Source: Candidatus Limivivens intestinipullorum (GTDB lineage Bacteria > Bacillota > Clostridia > Lachnospirales > Lachnospiraceae). Taken from it: 64,000 nucleotides of DNA. Every line of letters begins with the position of its first letter. Within the stretch, counting starts at the first letter, position 1. Positions 32,529-41,485 of this stretch are shown here, piece after piece. The notes below the pieces were generated by a model. The model did not search any database. It saw only the letters and a list, made by a program, of their open reading frames with translations, and was not told where the DNA came from. The translations under genes were made by a program, and so were the position numbers. The DNA is taken from NCBI GenBank assembly GCA_018711185.1, contig DVIQ01000003.1, forward strand, positions 1 to 64,000. Reading direction: 5' to 3'.

Positions 32529-33455
32529 CTATACATCCTTTTCATAAAATTTAATACTTTGTATCATTTTTGTAAATGTTTCGTCATCTATTTCTCCTGT
32601 TATTGTATAATATCCATTATTAAACTCAAACTGGGTCACATAAGATTTACCTTTCTCCCAATTACGTAATTGCCAAATCGTAACCTCCAAATCTGCAGAT
32701 TCTATTCTCGCTGTCTTTATAATTTCACCGTCAAATTTTGTTACCGTACTATCTACCTGGCCATGCCTATTCATCTGAACAGTCATTGGTTTGCCATTGA
32801 TTTCATAAAGTATTACACATGTATTGCTTTTCTCGGATATTTTGTATTCTTCTAAGACCATACTATCTGGTGAATATGTCCACATAATCGGTGCCATTCC
32901 TATATTTTCTCGTATTTGGCTATATATTTTTTCTTCCTCTGTCGTTAAGCTCCTAATATTATCTTCTCTTCCATCAATTCCAATCGTCAACTGCCCATCC
33001 ACCACCAAACTCCACATTCTCTGCACATAAGCCCGACTAGCCTCACTCCCGCATCCCACCGCCAGCAAAGACGCGACAATCACCAGCACCGTCATACTCG
33101 CCTTCGATCTGCCGATGCGCCCCAGCTTTTTTCTGCACTTCTCCCGCTTAGCTCTCTTCACCTGCATCTTCTGGCCCATTTTCAGAGCCTCTCTATCCTT
33201 TTCCGATAAAAGTTCATATACATCCGTCTGAGACGGTTCTTCCCAAATTCCCTGATCTTTCAATTTTTCTACAATCTTGTCGTACATATCATCCGGCGCC
33301 TTTATGTCCTGCAGCTCCGGATTGTTCTCAAGTTCTTCCGCAATTTTGTCTGCTTCTTCTTTCAAACTTTCTCTTAGCTTTCTGTCCATTTCCGGGTTGG
33401 AAACCATTTCATCAGTGACTTCCATATTGCTGATTTTCCCATGTTTGTTTTTCAT
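32529..33455 (-). CDS. Membrane-anchored anti-sigma-like protein with DUF4367-type extracellular domain
   Basis: 308 residues from the ATG at 33455; ATGs at 33473 and a GTG at 33503 are possible alternatives, none with an ideal ribosome site. The N-terminal 130 residues are charged and helical (KLRESLKEEADKIAEELENN, then SEKDREALKMGQKMQ). There is one membrane segment at about 138-158 (ASMTVLVIVASLLAVGCG), then an extracellular part with NTCVILYEINGKPMTVQM and YYTITGEIDDETFTKMIQSIKF, typical of DUF4367. Such proteins often accompany sigma factors. Two sigma factor genes on the same strand lie 1.5 kb upstream, separated by murG. Confidence 0.7.
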   Translation of the reverse strand: MKNKHGKISNMEVTDEMVSNPEMDRKLRESLKEEADKIAEELENNPELQDIKAPDDMYDKIVEKLKDQGIWEEPSQTDVYELLSEKDREALKMGQKMQVKRAKREKCRKKLGRIGRSKASMTVLVIVASLLAVGCGSEASRAYVQRMWSLVVDGQLTIGIDGREDNIRSLTTEEEKIYSQIRENIGMAPIMWTYSPDSMVLEEYKISEKSNTCVILYEINGKPMTVQMNRHGQVDSTVTKFDGEIIKTARIESADLEVTIWQLRNWEKGKSYVTQFEFNNGYYTITGEIDDETFTKMIQSIKFYEKDV

Positions 33456-33676
33456 TTCCCCACCCATTCTCATATCCCTCTCTTGACCAATACCCGCTAA
33501 CACTATAAGATATAGCTATACCCAAAATTTTACGGGCTTAGCGCCCTGGCCCTTTATGGCTCTGTTTCTGTACCCATTTATGCCGCGTCATACGGCTTCG
33601 ATAAAAATGTACCCTGATATGAATGCAGTCTATTGTCGACTGCCTGCTCTGCAGCAGCCATAAGAAGCCAAATCGG

Positions 33677-33708
33677 AACGGTTCAGCAGGGCTGAACGGT
33701 TACGCCAA
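33677..33708 (-). repeat. Family B end hairpin, solo copy
   Basis: Only the terminal hairpin (GGAACGGTTCAGCAGGGCTG... AACGGTTAC) remains, just upstream of murG and its GGAGG site. Confidence 0.65.
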
Positions 33709-33732
33709 ATCATCAAAATTGGAGGATGAATT

Positions 33733-34791
33733 ATGAAACGGATTGTACTTACAGGCGGCGGCACCGCCGGCCATGTTACCCCAAATATTGCTTTGATTCC
33801 AAAGCTGAAAGAGATGGGCTATGACATCCATTATATTGGCACCTATGACGGCATTGAGCGCAGGCTCATTGAAGAAATCGGTATTCCCTATTATGGGATT
33901 TCTTCCGGCAAGCTGCGCCGTTATTTTGATGTAAAAAATTTCTCTGATCCCTTTCGGGTAATCAAAGGTTACTTTCAGGCAAGGAAGCTTATGAAAAAAC
34001 TCAAGCCTGACGTTGTGTTTTCAAAGGGCGGTTTTGTGGCAGTCCCCGTGGTAATCGCCGCCAAAAACCGCAAAATTCCCGTGATCATTCATGAATCCGA
34101 TATGACTCCCGGTCTAGCAAACAAGCTCTGTCTCTCCTCCGCCACAAAGGTCTGCTGTAATTTCCCGGAAACCCTGAAGCATCTGCCGGAAGGAAAGGCA
34201 GTTCTCAGCGGATCTCCCATCCGCCAGGAGCTTTTGCATGGCAGTCGTCTGGAGGGCCTGAAGTTCTGCGGTTTTACAGCAAACAAACCAGTTCTGCTGG
34301 TAATCGGCGGTAGCCTGGGCGCTGTAGCCGTAAACAATGCTATTCGCGGCATTCTCCCCCGGCTTCTGGAATCCTTTCAGGTGATTCACTTGTGCGGAAA
34401 GGGAAAAGAAGACCCCTCTCTTAACCATTTGGAAGGCTATGTGCAGTATGAATACATCGAAAAAGAGCTTGCCGATCTCTTCGCTGCCTCTGACATCTGT
34501 GTCTCCAGAGCCGGAGCCAATGCTATCTGCGAACTGCTTGCTCTGCGCAAGCCGAATCTTCTGATTCCTCTGTCTGCCAATGCCAGCCGCGGCGATCAGA
34601 TTTTAAACGCGGAATCCTTTAAGCGCCAGGGCTTCAGCGATGTTTTAAAAGAGGAGGAGCTCACCCCTGACCTGCTCTATGACGCCATCGTCAAATTATA
34701 TGAAAATCGTGCTTCCTACATCTCCGCCATGGAGCAGAGCCAGCAAGGAGACGCGATTGCCACGATTACCTCTTTAATCGCTTCCTTATAG
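33733..34791 (+). CDS. murG: UDP-N-acetylglucosamine:undecaprenyl-PP-MurNAc-pentapeptide GlcNAc transferase, MurG
   Basis: 352 residues, the usual length. [15 protein letters not shown] at the start is the acceptor-side glycine loop. Then come [29 protein letters not shown], the second glycine loop [12 protein letters not shown] and the donor-binding [23 protein letters not shown] with [11 protein letters not shown]; all are MurG signatures. It makes lipid II at the inner face of the membrane. GGAGG lies 7 bases before the ATG. It stands alone, outside the dcw cell-division cluster where murG usually sits, so it may be a second copy. Confidence 0.95.
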   Translation: MKRIVLTGGGTAGHVTPNIALIPKLKEMGYDIHYIGTYDGIERRLIEEIGIPYYGISSGKLRRYFDVKNFSDPFRVIKGYFQARKLMKKLKPDVVFSKGGFVAVPVVIAAKNRKIPVIIHESDMTPGLANKLCLSSATKVCCNFPETLKHLPEGKAVLSGSPIRQELLHGSRLEGLKFCGFTANKPVLLVIGGSLGAVAVNNAIRGILPRLLESFQVIHLCGKGKEDPSLNHLEGYVQYEYIEKELADLFAASDICVSRAGANAICELLALRKPNLLIPLSANASRGDQILNAESFKRQGFSDVLKEEELTPDLLYDAIVKLYENRASYISAMEQSQQGDAIATITSLIASL

Positions 34792-35019
34792 TCTATATAA
34801 TGCTAATGTCAGCTTTGCAAAGCGAAGCGCACGATATGTTTTTGGCTGCCAGGCAGTCAGCATGTAACATTTCAGCCAATCTGAACTTCTGTCCGCAATC
34901 TGCCGCGCGGCCTGCTTATAGCCGCTTCGCGGCTTCTCAGAAGGGGCCTACGCCCCTCCTGAGACAGGCAGATCCCCATCCCTGCTCATTCGCCGGAAGC
35001 AAGGGACTTTCCGGATTCC

Positions 35020-35547
35020 TTAAAGCTCCCTGTAATAATCGTTTCCGTGTTTTTTGCGAAGAAACTTTCTGGCGCGGCTGAGTCTGGCCCGCAGCACTGG
35101 TACGGAAATTCCCAGATATTGCGCTGCCTCCTCCTGCGGCATCTCAAAGATACACACCGCCTCCACCACTTCATACCAGCCTTCGTTCTTTTCTTTTAAT
35201 TCTGAAAGCAGTTTTAAAATAAATTCGCGCTGCGCGGCGCTTTCCACGATCTTTTCCAGGCCGTTATCCGAAATCAGTTCCCGTTCCAATACATAAGCCT
35301 CATAACTCGTTTCTTTAAATCGTCTCTGCTTTCTCCAGCAATCTACAATCTTATGCTTCGCGCACAGGATGAGCCATGGAGCCACCATGTCATCCTGTAT
35401 TTCCATCATATTTTCGTAGTATTTCGCGAAGACTTCCTGCCCGATTTCGTATGCCGTCTCTGAATCGCCGGTTCGTACAAACACATAGCGATAGACCATG
35501 TCTTTATATTCGTAATAAATCTCATCGAATTTCTGCTTTTTTATCAT
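35020..35547 (-). CDS. Sigma-70 family RNA polymerase sigma factor (ECF-like)
   Basis: 175 residues from the ATG at 35547 (GGGAG upstream; a longer frame to 35586 has none). Region 2 is seen as FDEIYYEYKDMVYRYVFVRTGD with GQEVFAKYYENM and APWLILCAKHKIVDCWRK. Region 4 is VVEAVCIFEMPQEEAAQYLGISVPVLRARLSRARKFLRKKH. It is a paralogue of the next gene upstream, sharing the MIK-Q-F start and region 4. The DUF4367 protein at 32.5 kb is a plausible anti-sigma partner. Confidence 0.9.
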   Translation of the reverse strand: MIKKQKFDEIYYEYKDMVYRYVFVRTGDSETAYEIGQEVFAKYYENMMEIQDDMVAPWLILCAKHKIVDCWRKQRRFKETSYEAYVLERELISDNGLEKIVESAAQREFILKLLSELKEKNEGWYEVVEAVCIFEMPQEEAAQYLGISVPVLRARLSRARKFLRKKHGNDYYREL

Positions 35548-35656
35548 TTGTAATGTTCTCCCTCTAACCCCAAAGAGATCTTTCACTCGACAGAAGCCGG
35601 ATTTCCGGCCGGGCGGTCTCCGTGCAGTAAAACCGCCGCGGCGCGGCTTGGGCGCG

Positions 35657-36187
35657 TTAGCTATCCAGCAAGTCCTTGTACTCCTTTAAATATTCCTGGC
35701 GAATAAACTTTCTCGCCCGGAACAGGCGTGCCCGGAGCACCTGAACGGATATGCCTAAAGAAGCTGCCGCTTCCTCCTGCTCCATCTCGCAGATGCAGAC
35801 TGCTTCGATCACCTGATACCAGGTTTCATTTTTCTGTCGCAGTTCACCCAAAATCTTCCAGGCAAAATTCTCTTGAATAACGTGGTCCACAACCCGCTCC
35901 AGATTATTTTCCGATATCACCTCCAGGACAGCAGTTTCTCCAACGCTGCTCTCCTGTCGGTTTTGCCTTTTCCTCCAATAATCGATGCATTTTCTCTTCG
36001 CGCACAGGAGCAGCCATGCCTTTACAAGGTCCTCCTGGATCTGCTCAATCTTTTCGTAATAGTGCAAAAACACATCCTGGCAGATTTCTTCTGCCGCCTC
36101 CAGATCCTGCGTCTTGCTGTACGCGTATCTCAGAATCAGATTTTTGCGGCGACGGTAAACTTGAGTGAATCTCTGTTCCTTTATCAT
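35657..36187 (-). CDS. Sigma-70 family RNA polymerase sigma factor (ECF-like), paralogue
   Basis: 176 residues. Region 2 reads RFTQVYRRRKNLILRYAYSKTQD, EEICQDVFLHYYEKI and KAWLLLCAKRKCIDYWRKRQ. Region 4 reads VIEAVCICEMEQEEAAASLGISVQVLRARLFRARKFIRQEYLK. The similarity to the downstream gene, and the shared loss of a long linker, indicate a tandem duplication. The 109 bases between the two carry no obvious promoter, and co-transcription is likely. Confidence 0.9.
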   Translation of the reverse strand: MIKEQRFTQVYRRRKNLILRYAYSKTQDLEAAEEICQDVFLHYYEKIEQIQEDLVKAWLLLCAKRKCIDYWRKRQNRQESSVGETAVLEVISENNLERVVDHVIQENFAWKILGELRQKNETWYQVIEAVCICEMEQEEAAASLGISVQVLRARLFRARKFIRQEYLKEYKDLLDS

Positions 36188-36224
36188 TTGTATAGCTCCC
36201 TCTTTCCTTATCAGGGAGATGTTT

Positions 36225-36635
36225 TTATGCGTCCATTTTGGACAGGATTTCCTTTTTGTCCTCTTCCGTAAGGGTTCCAGGCGTCCAGCTTATGCCGGCC
36301 TGGTCGTTTTCGTACCGGGGAATCAGATGGATATGGAAATGGAACACCGTTTGTCCTGCCGCGGTTCCATTGTTCTGCACGATATTAAATCCATCGCATC
36401 CCAGAGCGTCTCTAAGCTTCCCTGCCACTTTTTTGGCCACCAGAATGCCCTTCTGCGCCACTTCATCCGGCAGTTCAAACAGATTCGCCCAGTGCTCCTT
36501 GGGAAGCACCAGCGCGTGTCCCTTCGTCGCCGGTCCAAGATCCAAAATAACCCGAAAATCCTCATCCTCATAGACCGTGGCGGACGGAATCTCCCCATTT
36601 GCTATTTTGCAAAAAATACAATCAACGTCTTTCAT
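36225..36635 (-). CDS. HIT-family nucleotide-binding hydrolase (Hint type)
   Basis: 136 residues from the ATG at 36635, with AAAGGA 8 bases upstream. CIFCKIANGEIPS at the start, then ILDLGPATKGHALVLPKEHW and the catalytic histidine triad HFHIHLIPR (about residue 103) identify a Hint/HIT protein that hydrolyses purine nucleoside phosphoramidates and similar substrates. A single gene, divergent from the histidine kinase gene. Confidence 0.93.
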   Translation of the reverse strand: MKDVDCIFCKIANGEIPSATVYEDEDFRVILDLGPATKGHALVLPKEHWANLFELPDEVAQKGILVAKKVAGKLRDALGCDGFNIVQNNGTAAGQTVFHFHIHLIPRYENDQAGISWTPGTLTEEDKKEILSKMDA

Positions 36636-36758
36636 GCCTTTCATCCTTTCTTTTTCTTTTGCTTTAATGGTAATGCTTTTGTAAAATCCTGTCAACAAAA
36701 TATGATTGCCATTTTGCTTCCGCAATGCTAGACTATCTGTGAATCAGGAGGCATTACC

Positions 36759-37472
36759 ATGAATGAATTAGAATCGAAAATCCAGCAGCTTGAAGCAGAA
36801 CACCGCTTTGTACTGTCACGCATTTCTCACGAAATCCGCAATCCCGTTACGCTTATCAACAGCTCTCTGCATATCATTGAACAGGAGCATCCGGAGGTTC
36901 AGGAATTTACCTTCTGGAAGGAAACAAAAGAAGATCTGGCATACCTGCGGAAACTCCTGGACGAGCTGTCCAGCTACAACAACAGCGACCGTCTGAACCT
37001 TTCGGATATTCAATCCGGTCCATGGCTTCAGGAGCTATCTGCAAAGCTGCGGCTTCTGGCCGGTGATAAACCATTTCTGGTGCAGACTGTTCTGCCTCCG
37101 GATCTTCCGGTGGTTGCCGCGGATTCCGTAAAACTCAGGCAGGTTTTAACGAACCTAGCGCGCAACGCTCTGGAAGCCGGATGTACCTGTCTGCGGATTG
37201 AAGCTTCCGCAGACGACAAGGATCTCACAATTCATGTGTCGGACAATGGCAGCGGAATACCAGAAGAATATCTGGAAACGCTGTTTTGCCCTTTTGTCAC
37301 GCACAAATCCGGCGGCACCGGACTTGGCCTGGCGCTGTCAAAGAAAATCCTGGATGCGCACGGCGGGCAGCTTTACCTGTCCTCCTCAAATAAATCAGGC
37401 ACCTGCTTCACCCTCTGCCTGCCCATCAGCACGGCTCCCAGCAAAAAGCCCAGAATAAATCCTGCCACATGA
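36759..37472 (+). CDS. Soluble orphan histidine kinase
   Basis: 237 residues with no membrane segment or sensor domain. The H-box is SRISHEIRNPVTLIN (phospho-His about residue 24), followed by a dimerisation helix. The ATPase part has the N-box QVLTNLARNALEAG, the G1-box VSDNGSGIPEEYL, the F-box FVTHKSGG and the G2-box GTGLGLALSKKIL. It consists of little but the catalytic core, so input must come from a partner. No response regulator is adjacent. Its last 100 bases overlap the rhomboid gene on the other strand. Confidence 0.87.
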   Translation: MNELESKIQQLEAEHRFVLSRISHEIRNPVTLINSSLHIIEQEHPEVQEFTFWKETKEDLAYLRKLLDELSSYNNSDRLNLSDIQSGPWLQELSAKLRLLAGDKPFLVQTVLPPDLPVVAADSVKLRQVLTNLARNALEAGCTCLRIEASADDKDLTIHVSDNGSGIPEEYLETLFCPFVTHKSGGTGLGLALSKKILDAHGGQLYLSSSNKSGTCFTLCLPISTAPSKKPRINPAT

Positions 37473-38008
37473 GCGACATTATCGACTCCCTGGGAGGAAA
37501 ATCCCTGGAATACGGACAAGGCCGCCATAAGATACAGTCTTCTGCGGCTTACGCTGGGGATACTTCCCCTGTTTATAACAGCCAGAAATACCAGTGCGCC
37601 GATAACGGCAAAGATGGCGCCGGATGCCCCGGCGGAAACCGCGTAGTTTTCCGTCCGTAAATCATAATACACAGATGCCGCGCTGCTGCCCAGACCTCCT
37701 GCAAAGTAAATCACCAGATACCGCCATTTACCCGCTAATTTCTCCAGCAGATCGCCCAGGAAAAGGAGACAGAGCATGTTGTTGAACAGGTGCTGGATTC
37801 CAAAATGCAGAAACATGCAGGTAAACAGCCGGTAATACTCTCCATTTTCTACCACCCACGGCGCGAAGCTGGCGCCATGGTAAGCCATAAACACGGCATC
37901 CTCGGTGTCCCCCATGATGTCAAGTACAAAGAAGACAATCACATTAGCCGCAACAATGCAAAGATTTAATACCGCTCTTGACTTCAGAAACGCTTTTAAT
38001 TCACCCAT
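37373..38008 (-). CDS. Rhomboid-family intramembrane serine protease
   Basis: 211 residues with about six membrane helices. The catalytic motif GASGAIFAVIGAL (Ser about residue 127) and the later HVAGFILGFLLG (His about 180) are intact, along with HFGIQHLFNNMLCLLFLG in the second helix. Rhomboids cut membrane proteins within the bilayer. The gene ends inside the convergent histidine kinase gene, overlapping it by 100 bp; the region after its last helix is short and polar. Confidence 0.93.
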   Translation of the reverse strand: MGELKAFLKSRAVLNLCIVAANVIVFFVLDIMGDTEDAVFMAYHGASFAPWVVENGEYYRLFTCMFLHFGIQHLFNNMLCLLFLGDLLEKLAGKWRYLVIYFAGGLGSSAASVYYDLRTENYAVSAGASGAIFAVIGALVFLAVINRGSIPSVSRRRLYLMAALSVFQGFSSQGVDNVAHVAGFILGFLLGAVLMGRQRVKQVPDLFEEDR

Positions 38009-38142
38009 ATCAACACTCCGACGCTATTGTATTTCACTGAAAATCATACCGTATATTTTCACAAATTTCAATAATTTCTTTCAAATTATCTGTCTCATCT
38101 TATGCCAGTTCGGCCCGGGTCTGCGCAGATCATAAAACATGA

Positions 38143-39579
38143 TTACTCTCGTCTTTCTTGAAAACGATAGCCCGCGTTTGCGAAATACACCTTATCCGCT
38201 GTTCTGAGCTTTTTTGTCTGGTTTGGCTTCAGACGGTTGCCGTTTACATACGTTCCATTTCTGGAATTTTCATCCGCAAGAAACCATCCCTCTGCCCGCA
38301 TCTCCAAACAGGCATGCACCCGGCTCACCACCGGCAGAGGAATCACCGCGTCTGCCTTTTCCGGAAGCTTTCCCACAAGAATCCTGCGTTTATCAAGCAA
38401 AATATCTCCCCGCTTCTCAGGTTCCAGGCTAACCAAAACAGCACCCGCGGCATTATACCCCGTACTCAGCACCTCTGTCTCATTTTCAAAGCCACCGTCT
38501 TCTTCTGTCCGGTCTTTTCCCACATTCCGGCACGTTTCTTCATCCTCCTCCCACAGGATTGCCGCCGCGGAATATTCGCCGGACATTTTCGGTTTTCGTT
38601 CCGGAATCTTTGGAATTCGCTTCAATAGTCTGGTCCCATACACAGTAATTCCCATGCCCAGAAAGAAAATACCGCCGGTCTGAACCAGATCCGTCACGCC
38701 CAGGAAAGCGCCTGCCAGAGAAGCCGCTCCGGATATAACCAGTCCCGCCGCCAAAGTAATCATCCTTTTCTTTTTCTCACTGGCAGACTCCTGCGGTACC
38801 TCCAGCTCTCTGTTTCTGTCTTCTTTTTTCCCTCTCCCGCGTTTTTGCTTTTTCTGATTTTCTTCAGATTTGTCTGGATTTTCCATCCGTTCCTGTCCCA
38901 GATTTCCGTCCAACTGTTTTTTGCGGCCGCTCTCCTCTGTCTTCTCTAGGGAAGGCGGCGGCTCCTCCTCAAACTCATCCAGGAGCGTCTCTTTTGGTTC
39001 TTCCTCCTCGCTGCGCGCGCATTCCCCATCGTCCGTCATTTTCTCCCTCACGCTTTCCAATACCTGCTGGATACTGTAATTTTCCTCCACTGCCTTTCCG
39101 TATATGTCATATCCCCATAAAACAGCTTCCGTATCCTCATGATCCAGCTTTTTCAAAATATATTCCGCGAGCTCCCGAAAGGAACTGCCGATATCCTTGT
39201 CATAGAAAGGCAGACAGCAGAACAGCACCTCCTCCGCGGAGGGCTTCATATAGATGTATTCCGGATCCAACAGGAACTGATTCGCGTCCAGAAGATATGT
39301 CCTGGCTCCGTCCATGGCTTTGCGCAGTCCCGTCAGAAGTGCCCGTATATCCTTTTGTCCAAGCTTTCGTTTCTCAAAAATCCGGGCCATAGGCTGCAAA
39401 TCCGTGATTTCGTAGTAGAATCCCGCCTGTCCGTCCATTTTCCGCATTTTGCAGCTCAAAATACCTGGAATCCTATTCAGAACCAGCATCCGTACCTGAT
39501 ACTCGTCGCCCCGAACCTCCTGTGGCGCGTCCAGAATCATATAGTTATGATCCGTATCCCTGCGAAACGTGGGGTTCAT
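38143..39579 (-). CDS. DUF6382-FHA domain protein of the Tad pilus locus
   Basis: 478 residues. The first 180 residues (PGILSCKMRKMDGQAGFYYEITDLQPM, then LDPEYIYMKPSAEEVLFCCLPFY) match DUF6382. A charged Lys/Glu-rich linker follows, two membrane helices lie at about 275-320, and a C-terminal FHA domain has ILVGKLPEKADAVIPLP, VSRVHACLEM and DENSRNGTYVNGNRL. FHA domains bind phosphothreonine, so this protein probably links a Ser/Thr kinase signal to the pilus machine. The ATG overlaps the stop of the TadE-like gene by 4 bp, placing it in the Tad operon. Confidence 0.85.
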   Translation of the reverse strand: MNPTFRRDTDHNYMILDAPQEVRGDEYQVRMLVLNRIPGILSCKMRKMDGQAGFYYEITDLQPMARIFEKRKLGQKDIRALLTGLRKAMDGARTYLLDANQFLLDPEYIYMKPSAEEVLFCCLPFYDKDIGSSFRELAEYILKKLDHEDTEAVLWGYDIYGKAVEENYSIQQVLESVREKMTDDGECARSEEEEPKETLLDEFEEEPPPSLEKTEESGRKKQLDGNLGQERMENPDKSEENQKKQKRGRGKKEDRNRELEVPQESASEKKKRMITLAAGLVISGAASLAGAFLGVTDLVQTGGIFFLGMGITVYGTRLLKRIPKIPERKPKMSGEYSAAAILWEEDEETCRNVGKDRTEEDGGFENETEVLSTGYNAAGAVLVSLEPEKRGDILLDKRRILVGKLPEKADAVIPLPVVSRVHACLEMRAEGWFLADENSRNGTYVNGNRLKPNQTKKLRTADKVYFANAGYRFQERRE

Positions 39580-40031
39580 CCGTCATCCCTCCTTGTCAGT
39601 GCCGCAAGGCTGTGGATTCTGTTCACTTCTCTGCGCGGATTTTTTAAATCCATTCCGGCGTTTGCCTGAATCCGCAGACTATCCAGGCCAAACAGACCGG
39701 ACACAAAGCCTGGCAGTTCGAAAATACCACTGTATTCCGCCTCTACGCTTTCTCCTTTGATTGAGACGCTCCCCTGCAGACCGCTTGTCCCCAAAAGCTC
39801 TCTTCCCAAAAATTCCTCCTTCTTTTTCTCCGCGGCAGCCTCCCTCGTATCCTCTCCCCAGTTCAGGGCCGCCGCGCACGCTGTCTCCAAGGCGGCTCCC
39901 GTCAAAAAAGCCCGGTCGTGCATATAAAATCCAAGGTAAAGCAAAGCCGTCAGCACCGGAAGAATCAACGTCATCAAAAGTCCAAGCTCTACCGTAAAGC
40001 TCCCCTTGAGCGCGCGCTTTTTCACATCCAT
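39576..40031 (-). CDS. TadE-like pseudopilin
   Basis: 151 residues from the ATG at 40031 with GGAG upstream; the open frame to 40535 reads through the prepilin peptidase gene and is not the true start. It has a short basic leader (MDVKKRALKGSFTVE), then the hydrophobic helix LGLLMTLILPVLTALLYLGFYM, as in TadE-type pseudopilins. It overlaps the prepilin peptidase gene by 10 bp. Confidence 0.8.
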   Translation of the reverse strand: MDVKKRALKGSFTVELGLLMTLILPVLTALLYLGFYMHDRAFLTGAALETACAAALNWGEDTREAAAEKKKEEFLGRELLGTSGLQGSVSIKGESVEAEYSGIFELPGFVSGLFGLDSLRIQANAGMDLKNPRREVNRIHSLAALTRRDDG

Positions 40032-40453
40032 CCGCTCCTTTCCGCCAAAAGGCACAGCGCTCCGCCGGTTCCCAAAAAGGGCAGGAACGGCAAACCGTAT
40101 TTTCTCCCGGCCTTTTTTGCCGCCAGCAGAACGGCCGACACAACGGCCGCCAGAAAAAAGGCTGCCAGCACCGCTTCCGCGGTCCGCCAAAATCCCAGAA
40201 GCATCCCCGTCACCATCACCGCCAGTCCATCCCCATATCCAATGGCTTCCCTTGTTACAAAGCCAATCCCCAGAAGCAGACCTCCCAGAGCGATTCCCCC
40301 AATCCAGCTCCCCCAGGGTTCCTGTTTTATACAAAACTGAAGCAGAACCGCTCCTGTCCCAAAGGCAGCAAAAATCTTCCATGAAATTTTTCTTCTTCGT
40401 ACATCCTGCACCCCTGCAGTCAGCCAAAAAGCCACAGCCAATAGTTCCGTCAT
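40022..40453 (-). CDS. Prepilin peptidase (A24, CpaA/TadV type), second copy
   Basis: 143 residues, mostly membrane helices. The two catalytic aspartates are in QDVRRRKIS (about residue 17) and GYGDG (about 73), as in TadV/CpaA peptidases that cleave Flp and TadE prepilins. It is distinct from the peptidase at the start of the locus (47714-48232). One could serve Flp and the other TadE-like substrates or the PilT operon's prepilins. Confidence 0.85.
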   Translation of the reverse strand: MTELLAVAFWLTAGVQDVRRRKISWKIFAAFGTGAVLLQFCIKQEPWGSWIGGIALGGLLLGIGFVTREAIGYGDGLAVMVTGMLLGFWRTAEAVLAAFFLAAVVSAVLLAAKKAGRKYGLPFLPFLGTGGALCLLAERSGWM

Positions 40454-40525
40454 TTTTCCTCCTCCTGACGCGCCTGCTGCGCCGTCCTTGCCAAGTGAAT
40501 CGCGACTGCCCGTTTTCTTCCTTGT

Positions 40526-41404
40526 TTACCCACACTTAGAACACGCCCGCATTCCCAGAACTTCCTCTTTTCGCGCGATCCGCACGCTTCTTTTCAGCGC
40601 TCTGCACTCCCGGCTGCCATGATACCGTTTTCCTTCTTTTGTTATATAAACGCTTGCTTCCGAACCATCGCAGCAGCTGCAGGGATAATATTTTGATCCG
40701 TCAGCGCTTCGCAGCGTCTCCACACGGTTCGTCAAAACCTGCCGAATGGACAGCCGAATATGCGTACACGCAGGGTCTTTATGGTACACCGTTCCGTTGG
40801 CGGTCACATAAACCAGCCCTATTCCGTCTCCATTATCTTCTGAAGCGCTTCCATCCCCGGCGCTCCTTCCCGTCCAGGCCCTTACATATCCCCGCTGCCA
40901 AAGGCCCGGTATTTGAATATTCAAAAATGGCACCGGTATTCTTAAATCCGCGCTCACCTTTAAGTCGATCATCTCATTTTCTAAAAACTCAGAGCCCGTA
41001 AGCCGCAGGCCTGCCGGAAACAAGTCCTCTGGCAGCGTACCGGTCCGGCGCAGAATCAATTCTCTGGCATACACCGAGGAAAGAACGTTTCCAGCCAGTC
41101 CCAGGCTCTCCCCGTCTTCTCTTCCCGTCATCTCTGCGGCAGCCGCCGCGATTGCCAGTTCTCTTACCGCGCTGTGAATACCGCCGGCCACTCTGGCCTG
41201 TACCGCCGCCGCATCCGCGAAATAGAGTATTGCCAGCACCGCCCACAGAAACAGCGGTAAAATACACGCCGCTTCCAGCGTAAGGCTCCCGGCCGCTTTT
41301 AAGGCAGAGACGGATGTTCTGCCCTCGCACCCAACGGAACTTTTCCGGGCCGGGAGAGGCTCTTTTTCCTTTCTATGAAAAAACTCTGTGCTTGGGAAGA
41401 ACAT
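40526..41404 (-). CDS. TadE-like protein with a C-terminal cysteine-rich tail
   Basis: 292 residues from the ATG at 41404 with AAGGAGGAG upstream. After a basic leader, GSLTLEAACILPLFLWAVLAILY is the TadE-type helix. The last 95 residues hold two related units: VYVTANGTVYHKDPACTHI ... YYPCSCC and VYITKEGKRYHGSRECRAL ... ACSKCG. Each has the pattern Y-H-x4-C with a later CxxC or CxC, like small metal-binding knuckles. This tail is unusual for TadE and probably lies outside the membrane. Confidence 0.8.
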   Translation of the reverse strand: MFFPSTEFFHRKEKEPLPARKSSVGCEGRTSVSALKAAGSLTLEAACILPLFLWAVLAILYFADAAAVQARVAGGIHSAVRELAIAAAAAEMTGREDGESLGLAGNVLSSVYARELILRRTGTLPEDLFPAGLRLTGSEFLENEMIDLKVSADLRIPVPFLNIQIPGLWQRGYVRAWTGRSAGDGSASEDNGDGIGLVYVTANGTVYHKDPACTHIRLSIRQVLTNRVETLRSADGSKYYPCSCCDGSEASVYITKEGKRYHGSRECRALKRSVRIARKEEVLGMRACSKCG

Positions 41405-41485
41405 CCGTCTCTGTCTCCTCCTTCTATCCGTTAATATCATAATAGCCCACGCCCGCGCCGCACTGCGCAGACCGTGAGACATGAA

